A stretch of DNA of 40,668 nt from Clostridiaceae bacterium (GCA_018383195.1 JAGZOP010000016.1:1-40668); one strand, 5' to 3'. Shown: positions 20,849-30,339, counted from the first letter of the stretch. Made by a program: numbers and translations. Notes: generated from the letters alone by a model not told the origin.

Positions 20849-22393
20849 TTACTTCGCGTAGTCGATTGCGCGTGTTTCGCGCACCATGTTAATCTTAATC
20901 TGACCGGGGTAGTCGAGCTCATCCTCGATATGCTTTGCGATATCGCGGGCGAGCAGGGTCATGCTGTCATCGGTAACCTCTTCGGGCTTGACGATGATGC
21001 ACAGTTCGCGGCCTGCCTGAATTGCATAGGAACGCTCTACACCGGGCGTGGTGTTCGCGATTTCCTCAAGCTTCTCCAGACGCTTGATATAGTTTTCCAG
21101 ATTTTCACGCCGTGCACCCGGACGTGCTGCCGAGATGGCATCCGCTGCCTGTACAAGACAAGCCTCGATTGTCGTGGGCTCTACATCGCCGTGATGTGCA
21201 GCAATGGCGTGAATCACCGGCTGGGATTCCTTGTAACGCTTGGCGAGGTCTACGCCGATGGTGACATGGGAGCCTTCGACCTCATGGTCAACCGCCTTGC
21301 CGATGTCGTGCAGAAGACCGGCTCTGCGCGCGATGGTCGGATCGATACCAAGCTCGGAAGCCAGCATGCCGGCAATGTGCGCGACCTCAATCGAATGGAG
21401 CAGAACATTCTGTCCATAGCTTGTGCGGTAATGCAGGCGGCCGAGCAGACGAACCAGCTCGGGGTGAATGCCATGGATCCCGGTTTCAAAAGTAGCACGC
21501 TCGCCCTCTGATTTGATGATCTGATCGACTTCGCGCTGTGCTTTCTGCACCATTTCCGCAATGCGCGGCGGATGGATGCGACCGTCGAGGATCAGCTTTT
21601 CCAGACTCATCCGTGCAACTTCACGGCGAACCGGATCAAAGGAGGACAGCGTAATTGCCTCAGGCGTATCGTCAATGATGAGGTCAACGCCAGTGAGGTT
21701 TTCAAGGGCACGAATATTGCGACCTTCACGACCGATGATGCGACCCTTCATTTCATCGTTGGGGAGCGGTACAACCGAAACGGTTGCCTCCGAAACCTGA
21801 TCGGCAGCATAACGCTGGATTGCGGTTGTAATCAGCTCGCGTGCCGTGGTTTCAGCTTCGTCCTTCATGCGCTGGTTGATCTCGCGGAGCTTGAGCGCCG
21901 CGTCATGCTGCGCTTCGTGCTCAATCGAGGTAACCAGATAATCTTTTGCCTCGTCACGGGTCAGCCCGGACAGGCGTTCCAAAGTCGCAATCTGCTCTGT
22001 GCGGATGCGCTCGGATTCTTCTTGCGTTTTTTGCGCCTGTGCGATTCTGCGGCTGAGCTCATCGCTCTTACGCTCCATCGCATCGGTCTTTTTCTCAAGA
22101 GCTTCTTCTTTCTGATGGAGGCGATGCTCGGTTTTCTGAACCTCGCTGCGACGCTCTTTCAGCTCGCGGTCCGCTTCGGTGCGTGCTTTGAGAATTTCGT
22201 CCTTCGCTTCCAGAATGGCTTCACGCTTCTTGGTTTCACCCGACTTAATTGCATCGTTGATGATGCGGGTTGCTTCCTGTTCTGCGCTGCCGATTGTTTT
22301 TTCCGCGACGTTCTTGCGATAAAGAACGCCGATGATTACGCCGATAATCAAACAGACAACACCAATGATCAGCTTGATTATTACGGTATCCAT
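20849..22393 (-). CDS. rny: Ribonuclease Y
   Basis: A 514-residue membrane-bound endoribonuclease that starts mRNA decay in Firmicutes. In order: an N-terminal membrane helix (about 4-24), a long charged coiled coil (30-190), a KH RNA-binding domain with GRIIGREGRNIRALENLTG, and an HD domain with LLHDIGKAVDHE preceded by LLHSIEVAHIAG; the His and Asp of HD bind the metals for catalysis. Length matches Bacillus RNase Y (520). The start at 22393 (MDTVIIKLIIG) is the family start, though AGGAGGTG lies a rather long 14 bases upstream. It has its own promoter and terminator. Confidence 0.96.
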   Translation of the reverse strand: MDTVIIKLIIGVVCLIIGVIIGVLYRKNVAEKTIGSAEQEATRIINDAIKSGETKKREAILEAKDEILKARTEADRELKERRSEVQKTEHRLHQKEEALEKKTDAMERKSDELSRRIAQAQKTQEESERIRTEQIATLERLSGLTRDEAKDYLVTSIEHEAQHDAALKLREINQRMKDEAETTARELITTAIQRYAADQVSEATVSVVPLPNDEMKGRIIGREGRNIRALENLTGVDLIIDDTPEAITLSSFDPVRREVARMSLEKLILDGRIHPPRIAEMVQKAQREVDQIIKSEGERATFETGIHGIHPELVRLLGRLHYRTSYGQNVLLHSIEVAHIAGMLASELGIDPTIARRAGLLHDIGKAVDHEVEGSHVTIGVDLAKRYKESQPVIHAIAAHHGDVEPTTIEACLVQAADAISAARPGARRENLENYIKRLEKLEEIANTTPGVERSYAIQAGRELCIIVKPEEVTDDSMTLLARDIAKHIEDELDYPGQIKINMVRETRAIDYAK

Positions 22394-22510
22394 AAAATTG
22401 TGTGGGGCACCTCCTGTGGTTTTTAAAATTTCAAAATGCAAAGCAACATAATCCCTATATAAAAATCCATAGCTGGATGCGACAGACATTACAAAAGGTA
22501 TTACATAAAT

Positions 22511-22539
22511 ATCTTAATGCTTTTTGTCTTGCATGTCAA
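22511..22539 (-). promoter_or_regulatory. Promoter of rny
   Basis: Minus strand TTGACA (22539-22534) and TAAGAT (22516-22511), spacing 17; leader of about 110 nt. Confidence 0.65.
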
Positions 22540-22597
22540 GGAAAACACGATAAGCACAGTGAAAATCGGGCAGAGTGACGAAGGTCGGCTGTCGGGG

Positions 22598-22627
22598 TTG
22601 TGCGGGTGTATACGAACGGTGTATAAT
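22598..22627 (+). promoter_or_regulatory. Promoter of the pgeF operon
   Basis: TTGTGC (22598-22603) and TATAAT (22622-22627), spacing 18, about 70 bases before the pgeF start. Confidence 0.65.
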
Positions 22628-22700
22628 ACAATCTAAAGCACTTTTGATACGCTTTGGATGGGCGGTCCGGCTGCCCGATCAGGAATCGAGGGATTTTTTT

Positions 22701-23501
22701 ATGGATATCACAATGCGACGCTGTACCTGCGGTACGCTTTCTTACTACACTTCGGCACGGATTCCGGTGCGCCATGCGTTTACGACCAAGACAGGCGGTG
22801 TAAGCACGGGCGCGTGCGAAAGCCTGAATTTGGGCTTTAACCGGGGCGATGCGCGCGAAAATGTGCTGGAGAATTACCGCATTCTGACCGCTGCGCTCGA
22901 TATGCCCTATGACCGCCTGACGATGACAAAACAGGTGCATCGGGACGAGGTTTCGGTCGTCACAGAAGAAACTGCGGGTATGGGACTGACCCGTCCGATG
23001 GCGTGGGAATCAGATGCGCTTGTGACCAACCTGCCGAATACACCGCTGGCGGGGTTTTATGCAGACTGCGTTGTAACGCTTTTGTACGATGCTGCAAGCG
23101 GGAGCTGCGGCGTATGTCACGCCGGATGGCGCGGTACGGCAATGGGCATTTTGCCCAAGACGGTCGATGTGATGGCTGAACGGCTTGGAGCAAAACGGGA
23201 AAGCCTTGTTGCGGTGATTGGACCCTCCATTGGACAGTGCTGCTTTGAAACCGATGCTGATGTACCGGAGGCAATGGAGCGGGAAATGGGGGAGCGGGTG
23301 CATCCGTTTGTCGAAGCACGCGGCGCGAAATTCCATGTCGATTTGCAGGGGATCAATGCCATGCTGCTGCAGGAAGCTGGACTGAATGCCGGGAATATCA
23401 TTGACAGCGGACTGTGCACATATTGCCATAGCGACGAGTTCTGGTCCCATCGCGTCACGCATGGCGAGCGCGGGGTGCAGGCGGGCGTTATCTGCCTTTG
23501 A
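22701..23501 (+). CDS. pgeF: Peptidoglycan editing factor PgeF (YfiH/laccase-domain family)
   Basis: A 266-residue YfiH-family protein. It shows the zinc-site motifs of the family: ADCVVTLLYD, CHAGWRGTAMGI, GPSIGQCCFETD and the C-terminal RVTHGERG. In E. coli PgeF removes wrong L-Ser from peptidoglycan precursors; some homologues were called polyphenol oxidases or adenosine-acting enzymes, so the exact activity here is open. ATG 22701 follows GAGGGATTTTTTT. It is the first gene of a run with the binding lipoprotein, mnmA, an EamA transporter and a CPBP protease, all with short gaps or overlaps. Confidence 0.9.
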   Translation: MDITMRRCTCGTLSYYTSARIPVRHAFTTKTGGVSTGACESLNLGFNRGDARENVLENYRILTAALDMPYDRLTMTKQVHRDEVSVVTEETAGMGLTRPMAWESDALVTNLPNTPLAGFYADCVVTLLYDAASGSCGVCHAGWRGTAMGILPKTVDVMAERLGAKRESLVAVIGPSIGQCCFETDADVPEAMEREMGERVHPFVEARGAKFHVDLQGINAMLLQEAGLNAGNIIDSGLCTYCHSDEFWSHRVTHGERGVQAGVICL

Positions 23502-23521
23502 TCTGGAGAAAGGATAAAACT

Positions 23522-25075
23522 ATGAAATTTCTGCACGTGAAAAGACTGCTTGCAGCCGTGCTGGCGGGATGTCTGCTCACCGGCTGCACACTGACCGAGC
23601 GCATTGGTACAGGAAACGGCAGTGACGAGCAGCCTGAAATCATGGACGAGCATGAAGCGGGATACTTCGGACTTGCCTATTACACCGGAGAAAAAGTTAA
23701 CCCGGTGCTCAGCACCTCGCATATCAACCGCGTACTTACGGAAGCGCTGTATGAGGGCATGTTCTATCTGGACAGCAAATTTCAGCCGCAGCCTATGCTG
23801 TGCGAGTCATGGGAAGGCGACGGCACGACCTTTACCTTCCGCCTCAAGCAGGGCGTAACATTCTGGTCGGGCGAGGAGCTGACTGCGGATGATGTGGTGT
23901 ATTCGCTGCGCGCCGCTAAGGCGAATGAGGCATCCCCATACTATTCCCGCATGGCAGATGTCAAGTCCATCTTTGCGGACGATACCTATACAGTCGGCGT
24001 CGTACTTCGGACCCCCAACATGGATTTCCCGCGCCTGATGGATATCCCGATTTTCCGGGAGGGCACGGAGGAGGAAACCTTTGCAGACGGCACAGGGGCA
24101 TACCAGCCGATCCATGATGAGGGCGCATGGTATCTTGCGCCGTATACTGGATGGCATGGCGGTTCGGTAGGCACATTTGAACGGATTGACCTTGTAAATA
24201 CCACGCGGTCGGATGCGGTTGCGCATGCATTTGAAACAGGGGATGTCTCCTTGACCCGCGTGGAGCGCATCGGGACAAATCCGGTCACAATCAGCGGCTC
24301 AGTCGATTTGCATCAGACCCCGACGACCAATCTGCATTATCTGGGGTTTGGCTGCGCAGCGGGACCGTTCAGCCTGCCGGAGGTGCGAAAAGCGGTTTCG
24401 CTGCTGATTGCGCGCGAAAATATTTGCAGCACAACCTTTCAAAGCTTTGCAGACCCGGCAGTGCTTCCGGTCAATCCGCAGCCTGATTCGGTGGAAACCA
24501 GTGCAGAATCCGACCGGGAAGCGGCGGCTGCGGCGCTGGCACAGGCAGGAATCGCAGATACCAATGGGGATGGCGTGCTCGATTATGACAACGGCGCGGG
24601 GGGACGGACCGACCTGCGCCCGGTTATCGTGGTCAACAGCGAGAATTCTTTTAAAACTGCGGCAGCGCAGCAAATCGCGGATACGCTGCTGACGGCGGGG
24701 ATACCTGCTACGGTCGAAGCGGTACCCTTTGAGGACTATATTGCGCGGCTGTCGGGCGGTATGTTTGATTTGTACTATGGCGAAGTGAAGATGTCTCCGG
24801 ATTTTGATCTGCGTGCATTGATCGGAGCAGCTGGTGCAATGAATTATGGAAAATACTCCAATCAGGATACCGATTGGCTGATTCAGCAGATGCGTGCGGC
24901 AGGGACGGAAGAAGCCAGAGAAACGCTGAATACACAATTTCTGAAAGAAATGCCCATCGCGCCAATTGCATTTACACACGATCAGGTTGTGGTGCGCAGC
25001 GGTTTGATTACCGGATTTAACCCATCGCCATATTGGTTGTTCCATGGCGTAGCAGGATGGAGGAGAAGTTCATGA
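23522..25075 (+). CDS. Oligopeptide/nickel-type ABC substrate-binding lipoprotein (SBP_bac_5)
   Basis: A 517-residue family 5 solute-binding protein. The signal ends LLTGC with the lipidated cysteine at C22. The mature part has the family features: TEALYEGMFYLDSKFQPQPM, the SWEGDGTTFTFRLKQGVTFW segment, WSGEELTADDVVYSL, and the conserved mid-part LHYLGFGCAAGPFSLPEVRKA. It contains a calcium-like DTNGDGVLDYD loop, also common in this family. No matching permease or ATPase genes are nearby, so it works with a transporter coded elsewhere or has another envelope role. ATG 23522 is 20 bases after pgeF. Its TGA overlaps the mnmA ATG (ATGA), so it is coupled to a tRNA-modification gene. Confidence 0.9.
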   Translation: MKFLHVKRLLAAVLAGCLLTGCTLTERIGTGNGSDEQPEIMDEHEAGYFGLAYYTGEKVNPVLSTSHINRVLTEALYEGMFYLDSKFQPQPMLCESWEGDGTTFTFRLKQGVTFWSGEELTADDVVYSLRAAKANEASPYYSRMADVKSIFADDTYTVGVVLRTPNMDFPRLMDIPIFREGTEEETFADGTGAYQPIHDEGAWYLAPYTGWHGGSVGTFERIDLVNTTRSDAVAHAFETGDVSLTRVERIGTNPVTISGSVDLHQTPTTNLHYLGFGCAAGPFSLPEVRKAVSLLIARENICSTTFQSFADPAVLPVNPQPDSVETSAESDREAAAAALAQAGIADTNGDGVLDYDNGAGGRTDLRPVIVVNSENSFKTAAAQQIADTLLTAGIPATVEAVPFEDYIARLSGGMFDLYYGEVKMSPDFDLRALIGAAGAMNYGKYSNQDTDWLIQQMRAAGTEEARETLNTQFLKEMPIAPIAFTHDQVVVRSGLITGFNPSPYWLFHGVAGWRRSS

Positions 25076-26091
25076 TGGAAAAAGTAGTGCTCGGGCTTTC
25101 GGGTGGTGTGGATTCGGCAGTAGCTGCCGCCCTGCTGCGAGAGCAGGGGTATGAGGTGCACGGTCTGTTTTTGGAACTCGGGCTGGGCGGTACAGAGGAA
25201 GCGCAGCGGATTGCGGACGCCATCGGCGTGCCGCTTCATATTGCGCATCGCGCGGAGGAACTGGAGCGCCATGTGTGTGCCTATTTTGCGGAGGAATATC
25301 GGAATGCGCGTACACCGAATCCCTGCGTGGTCTGCAACCCAACGGTCAAGTTCCGTGCATTGATCGACTGTGCGGACAAGATTGGCGCGCGTTATGTGGC
25401 AACCGGTCACTATGCCCGCATCGGGCGGGACAGCGCGGGACGCGCGCTGCTCCTGCGCGCATGCTCCCCCAAAGACCAGAGTTATATGATGCATCGCCTG
25501 CCGCGCGAAGTGCTGGAGCGCTGCATTTTCCCACTGGGGGAAGCGGAAAATAAGGACGAAGTGCGCGCAGAAGCGCGTGCGCGGGAAATTCCGGTTGCGG
25601 ATAAGAAAGACAGCATGGATGTATGCTTCATTCCGGACGGGGATTGGTGCGGTTGGCTCGAACGGCATGGGGTTCAGCTGCCCGAGGGCAACTTTGTGGA
25701 CGAGCAGGGCAATGTGCTCGGCAGACACAAGGGCATTCACCAGTACACGGTCGGTCAGCGCAAGGGGCTTGGCGTTGCGGCAGAGGGACGCCTCTTTGTG
25801 CATGAACTGCGCCCGGAGACAAACGAGGTTGTGCTGTCGCTTGAGGATGTGTTCCGAAAGCAGATTTTGGTGAAGAATATCAACTATTGCGCGCAGGAAT
25901 ATGCTGAAAACGGAGCATTTTCCTGCGAGGTGCGCGTGCGCTATTCCAAACGGGCAGAGCGTGCTACCGTCATCCCCGAGGGAGAAAATGCCCGTGTAGA
26001 GTTTGATGATGCGGTGCGTGCGCCCGCAGCCGGGCAGGCGGCAGTATTTTATGATGGAGATATCGTCATCGGCGGAGGCTTCATCGACTGA
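25072..26091 (+). CDS. mnmA: tRNA-specific 2-thiouridylase MnmA
   Basis: A 339-residue enzyme that thiolates U34 in tRNAs for Lys, Glu and Gln. The PP-loop is LSGGVDSAVAAALL (about 9-22); the nucleophile is C88 in NPCVVCNPTVKF; the second, persulfide-bearing cysteine is in SMDVCFIPDGDW. The central domain has QYTVGQRKGLGV, diagnostic of MnmA. It is about 20 residues shorter than Bacillus MnmA, mainly near the N-terminal third, as in many clostridial forms. The first of two ATG codons (25072) overlaps the preceding stop and has GGAGGAG at ideal distance. Confidence 0.93.
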   Translation: MMEKVVLGLSGGVDSAVAAALLREQGYEVHGLFLELGLGGTEEAQRIADAIGVPLHIAHRAEELERHVCAYFAEEYRNARTPNPCVVCNPTVKFRALIDCADKIGARYVATGHYARIGRDSAGRALLLRACSPKDQSYMMHRLPREVLERCIFPLGEAENKDEVRAEARAREIPVADKKDSMDVCFIPDGDWCGWLERHGVQLPEGNFVDEQGNVLGRHKGIHQYTVGQRKGLGVAAEGRLFVHELRPETNEVVLSLEDVFRKQILVKNINYCAQEYAENGAFSCEVRVRYSKRAERATVIPEGENARVEFDDAVRAPAAGQAAVFYDGDIVIGGGFID

Positions 26092-26114
26092 TTGGACAAA
26101 GTGGGGGATGGAAT

Positions 26115-27014
26115 ATGCAGCAGGAACATCAGGGGCACTTGGCGGCGATTGGCACAGTTTCGGTCTGGGGCGCGACATTTATCAGTACGAAAGTGCTGCT
26201 GCGGCATTTTACGCCGACTGAGATTCTGGTGCTGCGGTTTGTGCTCGGTCTTGCGGCGCTATGGGTAATCAGCCCCAAACGTATGCCGCTCAAATCCCGG
26301 CGGCATGCGTTGTATTTTGCAGGTGCGGGGTTGAGTGGTTTGGTGCTTTATTATCTGTGCGAGAACATTGCGCTGAACTATGGCGATGCGTCGATTGTCG
26401 GCGTTTTAGTATCTTCTGCACCGCTATTTTCCGGTATCTGTGCGGCGATATTTCTTGGGGAACGGATTCGAGCGGGGTTTGCACTTGGGTTTGTGATTGC
26501 AATTTCCGGCATCTGCCTGATCAGCCTCGGAAGCGGTTCTGTGCATATTCAGCCAAAGGGGTTGACGCTTTCACTGCTTGCGGCTGTGGCATGGGGTGTT
26601 TATTCCACATTAACCCGCAAAATTGCGGAGTATGGATATCCGACTGTGGGCACGACCAAGCTTATTTTTATGTATGGTGTGCTCATGATGATTCCGATTG
26701 CGGCGGTAAGCGGGTTTCGGATTTCCGCGCTGTTCACAGCGGGAGCAGTTGAAATTGGGAATTTACTGTTTTTAGGGCTGGGTGCAAGTGCAATTTGTTT
26801 TATCACATGGAATTTCGCGGTCAAAGTGCTTGGATCGGTGAAAACCTGTGCATATATCTATGCGTCTCCGGTTGTGACAGTGATTCTTGCTGCGGTGATT
26901 CTGCATGAACGATTGACTGTACGGGCAGTCGCAGGAATGGTGCTGGTACTCGCCGGACTGTTGTTGAGTGAGCGCAGAAGCCTGCGAAAGGAGGGACAGA
27001 ATGGAGAAGTTTGA
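26115..27014 (+). CDS. EamA-family (DMT superfamily) transporter
   Basis: A 299-residue protein with about ten membrane helices in two EamA repeats. Marks include TVSWGATFISTKVLLRHFTP at the start of repeat one, the GASAICFITWNFAVKVLGS stretch and the terminal GMVLVLAGLLLSERR of repeat two. Drug/metabolite superfamily members export amino acids, nucleosides or other metabolites; the substrate is not readable. ATG 26115 follows GGGGGATGGAAT. Its 3' end overlaps the next gene by 14 bases. Confidence 0.88.
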   Translation: MQQEHQGHLAAIGTVSVWGATFISTKVLLRHFTPTEILVLRFVLGLAALWVISPKRMPLKSRRHALYFAGAGLSGLVLYYLCENIALNYGDASIVGVLVSSAPLFSGICAAIFLGERIRAGFALGFVIAISGICLISLGSGSVHIQPKGLTLSLLAAVAWGVYSTLTRKIAEYGYPTVGTTKLIFMYGVLMMIPIAAVSGFRISALFTAGAVEIGNLLFLGLGASAICFITWNFAVKVLGSVKTCAYIYASPVVTVILAAVILHERLTVRAVAGMVLVLAGLLLSERRSLRKEGQNGEV

Positions 27015-27924
27015 TCGGGATGAGATGCGCGAAGACTTTGGAAAACTCGGATGGGCATTGATATCGTCGCAGCTTCTGCTGATGTTCCTTACAATGGGCG
27101 GGGGACTGGTACTTTCGATGCTACTCGAGCTGTTCAGCCCGCTGCGTGGCACATGGCAGCTTTTGCAAGGGTATATCGTTATCATTTCGGTGATTGCCGG
27201 TGCGCTTCCGATGTTTGCATTGGGGGTGGGGAATGACCGCTTAAACGGTATTGTTGACCGCGGCGAAAAAGTATGGCCAGTACAGCTTATATTCTATTTT
27301 TTGGTCGTAATCGGCTTGCAGATGCTTGTGACCGTGGTGTGCGCACCCGTTGTTGGACTCTTGGAATCGATTGGGTTTTCATTCGGCGCGGCAAGCGATG
27401 CGGCAACATCGTTTTCGGATTCGGTATCCATGCTCTTTTATTCCATTGCGATCGCGCCTATAATTGAGGAACTGATATACCGCGGCGCGCTGCTGCGTTA
27501 TTTGGAGCGCTATGGGCGCTGGTTTGCAATCTGCATCAGCGCGCTCATTTTCGCACTCATGCACGGCAATGCTGTACAGATGCCGGTCGCGCTTGTAATC
27601 GGATTGGTGTTCGGCTATTTGGCGCTGCGGCATTCGATCCGGCTGACCATTTTGCTGCATGTGATGAACAATTTGTTTGTTGAGCTGATCGGCCGTTTGG
27701 GTGCATTCAGCGAATCATTGGGGGCGGCGGTAAACGGCGGACTGATGCTCGCCGGTGTTGCGACCATTATTTTGATGTTGATGAGCGGCGGCAAACCGCT
27801 GCTGCGTGATTTGCGCACGAACCGGACGCCTCATGAAACGTATCGGAATTTTTTCACCACAGGTTCTGTGGCAGCTATTTTTTTGTATATGATCGTGCTT
27901 ACGGTTTCGAGTGTCATTGGATAA
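27001..27924 (+). CDS. CPBP-family intramembrane metalloprotease (Abi/CAAX protease)
   Basis: A 307-residue membrane protein with about eight hydrophobic helices. It carries the three motifs of the CPBP/Rce1 family: EELIYRG (catalytic Glu pair and Arg), FALMHGN (Phe-x-x-x-His) and a C-terminal HVMNNL. Family members process prenylated or peptide substrates in yeast and are linked to bacteriocin maturation or immunity in bacteria; no bacteriocin gene is nearby. ATG 27001 follows AAAGGAGGGACAGA and lies inside the end of the EamA gene. Last gene of the run. Confidence 0.88.
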   Translation: MEKFDRDEMREDFGKLGWALISSQLLLMFLTMGGGLVLSMLLELFSPLRGTWQLLQGYIVIISVIAGALPMFALGVGNDRLNGIVDRGEKVWPVQLIFYFLVVIGLQMLVTVVCAPVVGLLESIGFSFGAASDAATSFSDSVSMLFYSIAIAPIIEELIYRGALLRYLERYGRWFAICISALIFALMHGNAVQMPVALVIGLVFGYLALRHSIRLTILLHVMNNLFVELIGRLGAFSESLGAAVNGGLMLAGVATIILMLMSGGKPLLRDLRTNRTPHETYRNFFTTGSVAAIFLYMIVLTVSSVIG

Positions 27925-27953
27925 AAAAAGCCTCCCAAGCGGGAGGCTTTTTG
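27924..27953. terminator. Bidirectional terminator between the CPBP gene and pth
   Basis: AAAAAGCCTCCC (27925-27936) pairs perfectly with GGGAGGCTTTTT (27941-27952) around AAGC; suits both convergent genes. Confidence 0.93.
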
Positions 27954-28601
27954 CTATTTTCCGTTAAATTTCTGTGCGGCAGCCGCTGCACCGCTGCGGA
28001 CAATTTCCTCGGCAGCCTGCATAGCACGCGCTGCTGCGCTGTCGATGGCTTCCTGCTCGTCATTCGTAAAGTGGGAAAGCACCCAGTCCGCAAGGTCATA
28101 ATCGGGATGCGGTTTCGCACCTACGCCGATTTTGACACGCGGAAACTGCTCGGTGTTCAGGTGATAGATGATGTTTTTCAGACCATTCTGCCCACCTGCT
28201 GAGCCTTTGCCACGTACACGGATGCGCCCGACATCAAGCGAAATATCATCAGACAGCACAATAATATGGCTGGGATCAAGCTTGTAAAACGCCGCCGCGT
28301 CGCGCACGGCTTCGCCGGACAGGTTCATGAATGTTTGCGGTTTCATGAACAGCGTGCGCGCGCCGCCAAATTGACCTTCGCCCACGAGTGCTTTGAATTT
28401 CATCCGGTCGATGTTTTGCCCGGACACCTTGCAGTAGTGGTCGAGTGCACGGAAACCCGCATTGTGGCGTGTGCCGTCATACTTCGCGCCCGGATTGCCA
28501 AGACCGACAATCAGCCATTCAATCGGACCAGATGCGGATTCTTTGGCGGCTTTGTCCGCCTTTTCTTTTTCAAGTCTCGCAAAAACGTCAAAAATAGACA
28601 T
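27954..28601 (-). CDS. pth: Peptidyl-tRNA hydrolase
   Basis: A 215-residue enzyme that frees tRNA from peptidyl-tRNA lost by stalled ribosomes. The core shows LIVGLGNPGAKYDGTRHNAGF, with the catalytic His in TRHNAG, FMKPQTFMNLSGEAV, VLSDDISLDVGRIRVRGKGS and GGQNGLKNI. It has an extra N-terminal segment of about 28 mostly charged residues (MSIFDVFARLEKEKADKAAK onward) not found in Bacillus or E. coli Pth. That start is supported by AAGGGGAAACC before ATG 28601. It is downstream of fakA, with a GC-rich hairpin between. Confidence 0.94.
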   Translation of the reverse strand: MSIFDVFARLEKEKADKAAKESASGPIEWLIVGLGNPGAKYDGTRHNAGFRALDHYCKVSGQNIDRMKFKALVGEGQFGGARTLFMKPQTFMNLSGEAVRDAAAFYKLDPSHIIVLSDDISLDVGRIRVRGKGSAGGQNGLKNIIYHLNTEQFPRVKIGVGAKPHPDYDLADWVLSHFTNDEQEAIDSAAARAMQAAEEIVRSGAAAAAQKFNGK

Positions 28602-28631
28602 GGTTTCCCCTTGTTTTATAATGGTTTGATT

Positions 28632-28663
28632 CAGAAAAGCAGCGGCGGGAAACCCCGCCGCTG
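28632..28663 (-). terminator. Hairpin between fakA and pth
   Basis: CAGCGGCGGG (28640-28649) pairs with CCCGCCGCTG (28654-28663); on the minus strand followed by CTTTTCTG. Probable terminator with possible readthrough into pth. Confidence 0.7.
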
Positions 28664-28668
28664 TGTGA

Positions 28669-30312
28669 TTATTCGACTGAAATAATGTAGTAGTAAACGG
28701 GCTGTCCACCGTCGATCACCGTGATTTCCATATCGCGGTTTTCTTTGCGGAAGATTTCTTCGACTTTGGCGGCTTCTTCCTCGGAAACACCTTCGCCAAA
28801 GATGATCGTTGCAAACGCGCTGTCATCCTTTATCATTTCACGCGCAAGTTTTTTGACCGCGTCAAACGGTTTTCTGGAGTTTGCGCACAGCTTGCCTTCG
28901 CACAGGGCGAGATATTCACCCTCTTTGATTTTCTTGCCGTCGAACTCGGAGTTGCGTGCTGCATAGGTGATTTGGCCCGCAGTAACCGCTTCAATGGCTT
29001 CTTTCATTGCGCCGGTGTTGGTCTCGATTTCGCCATCCGGATCAAAGTTCAGCAGCGCAGAGATGCCCTGCGGAATGTTTTTCGTCGGGATAATGACAAC
29101 CTGCTTGTCGGACAGCGGCACAGCCTGCTCAGCAGCCATGATGATGTTTTTATTGTTCGGAAGAACAAATACAACCTCAGCAGGAACAGCATCAATGGCA
29201 TACAGGATGTCGTTGGTAGAGGGGTTCATAGTCTGACCGCCCTTGACCACAACATCGACGCCAAGGTCAGTGAGGACGTTGCTCAGACCATCGCCCGCAG
29301 CAACTGCGACAAAGCCATATTTCTTTTCGGGTTCACGGATGACACGCTCGCGCGGCTCAGTACCCTCAATGACCTTAGCAGTATGCTGCTCGCGCATGTT
29401 TTCAATCTTAACGGTCAGCAGGGGACCGAACTTCAGACCCTCTTCGAGCGCCTTGTTTGGCTCGTCAGTGTGTACGTGCACCTTGACAATATCATCATCG
29501 TCCACGACAACCAGACTATCGCCGATCTCATTGAGGATAGCGCGCAGACGCCCGACGTTACGTGCCTTATCCTTGCGTTGTGCAATAAACTCTGTGCAGT
29601 AAGTAAAGGTAATATCCTCATCCGAAATTGCAGAAAAGTCTGCGGAAGAGTTTGAAGATGCGGATGCATCAACGGTACGTTCTCTATGGATTCCCAGATA
29701 AGCATCGCGCATGCCTTCCAGGATGGTCAGGAAGCCGAAACCGCCGGCATCGACAACCCCCGCCTTGGCAAGTACGGGGTTCTGCTGGGTGGTTTCCTCG
29801 AGTGCGGTATGACCACGCTCCAAAACCGCTGCAAAAACCTCTTCGACCGACAGGTTGGGATTTGCCTGACAGCATTCGACTGCGTGCTGTGCCGAAACAC
29901 GGGACACGGTCAGAATGGTGCCCTCCGCGGGTTTCATAACCGCCTTATAGGCAGCCTCCACACCCTCGCGCAGAGCAAGCGCGAGGTCGCTGCCGCCCGC
30001 TTCGGTGTGTTCGCGAAGCTTTTTTGCCATGCCGCGGAACAGCAGGGACAGAATAACACCCGAGTTTCCGCGTGCACCGCGCAAAAGGGAGGACGCAGTG
30101 GCATCTACAGCTTTGGCAAGTGTCGGTGCGTTCAGACGCTGCATCTCAGCCATCGCAGAACCCATAGTCAGGGACATATTGGTGCCTGTGTCGCCGTCCG
30201 GCACAGGAAATACGTTCAGTTCATTTGCCTGCTCTTTCTTTTCCGCAATGGCGAGTGCACCTTCAATCACCATGCTCTGAAAAAGCAGTCCGTCAATCAG
30301 TTTTTCACTCAT
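28669..30312 (-). CDS. fakA: DAK2-domain protein, fatty-acid kinase catalytic subunit (FakA/YloV)
   Basis: A 547-residue protein of the YloV/FakA family. The N-terminal DAK2 ATP-binding domain has NVFPVPDGDTGTNMSLT with the three metal-binding aspartates, and RGARGNSGVILSLLFRG; the middle domain has VDAGGFGFL and VKVHVHTDEPN; the C-terminal domain has IIPTKNIPQG. FakA with a FakB partner phosphorylates free fatty acids for membrane lipid synthesis; no fakB is in the window. AGGAGG lies 12 bases before ATG 30312. It is preceded by yloU, as in Bacillus (yloU-yloV), and recG is nearby as in many Firmicutes. Confidence 0.9.
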   Translation of the reverse strand: MSEKLIDGLLFQSMVIEGALAIAEKKEQANELNVFPVPDGDTGTNMSLTMGSAMAEMQRLNAPTLAKAVDATASSLLRGARGNSGVILSLLFRGMAKKLREHTEAGGSDLALALREGVEAAYKAVMKPAEGTILTVSRVSAQHAVECCQANPNLSVEEVFAAVLERGHTALEETTQQNPVLAKAGVVDAGGFGFLTILEGMRDAYLGIHRERTVDASASSNSSADFSAISDEDITFTYCTEFIAQRKDKARNVGRLRAILNEIGDSLVVVDDDDIVKVHVHTDEPNKALEEGLKFGPLLTVKIENMREQHTAKVIEGTEPRERVIREPEKKYGFVAVAAGDGLSNVLTDLGVDVVVKGGQTMNPSTNDILYAIDAVPAEVVFVLPNNKNIIMAAEQAVPLSDKQVVIIPTKNIPQGISALLNFDPDGEIETNTGAMKEAIEAVTAGQITYAARNSEFDGKKIKEGEYLALCEGKLCANSRKPFDAVKKLAREMIKDDSAFATIIFGEGVSEEEAAKVEEIFRKENRDMEITVIDGGQPVYYYIISVE

Positions 30313-30339
30313 CAGTTACAGTTCCTCCTACAGCCGTAA

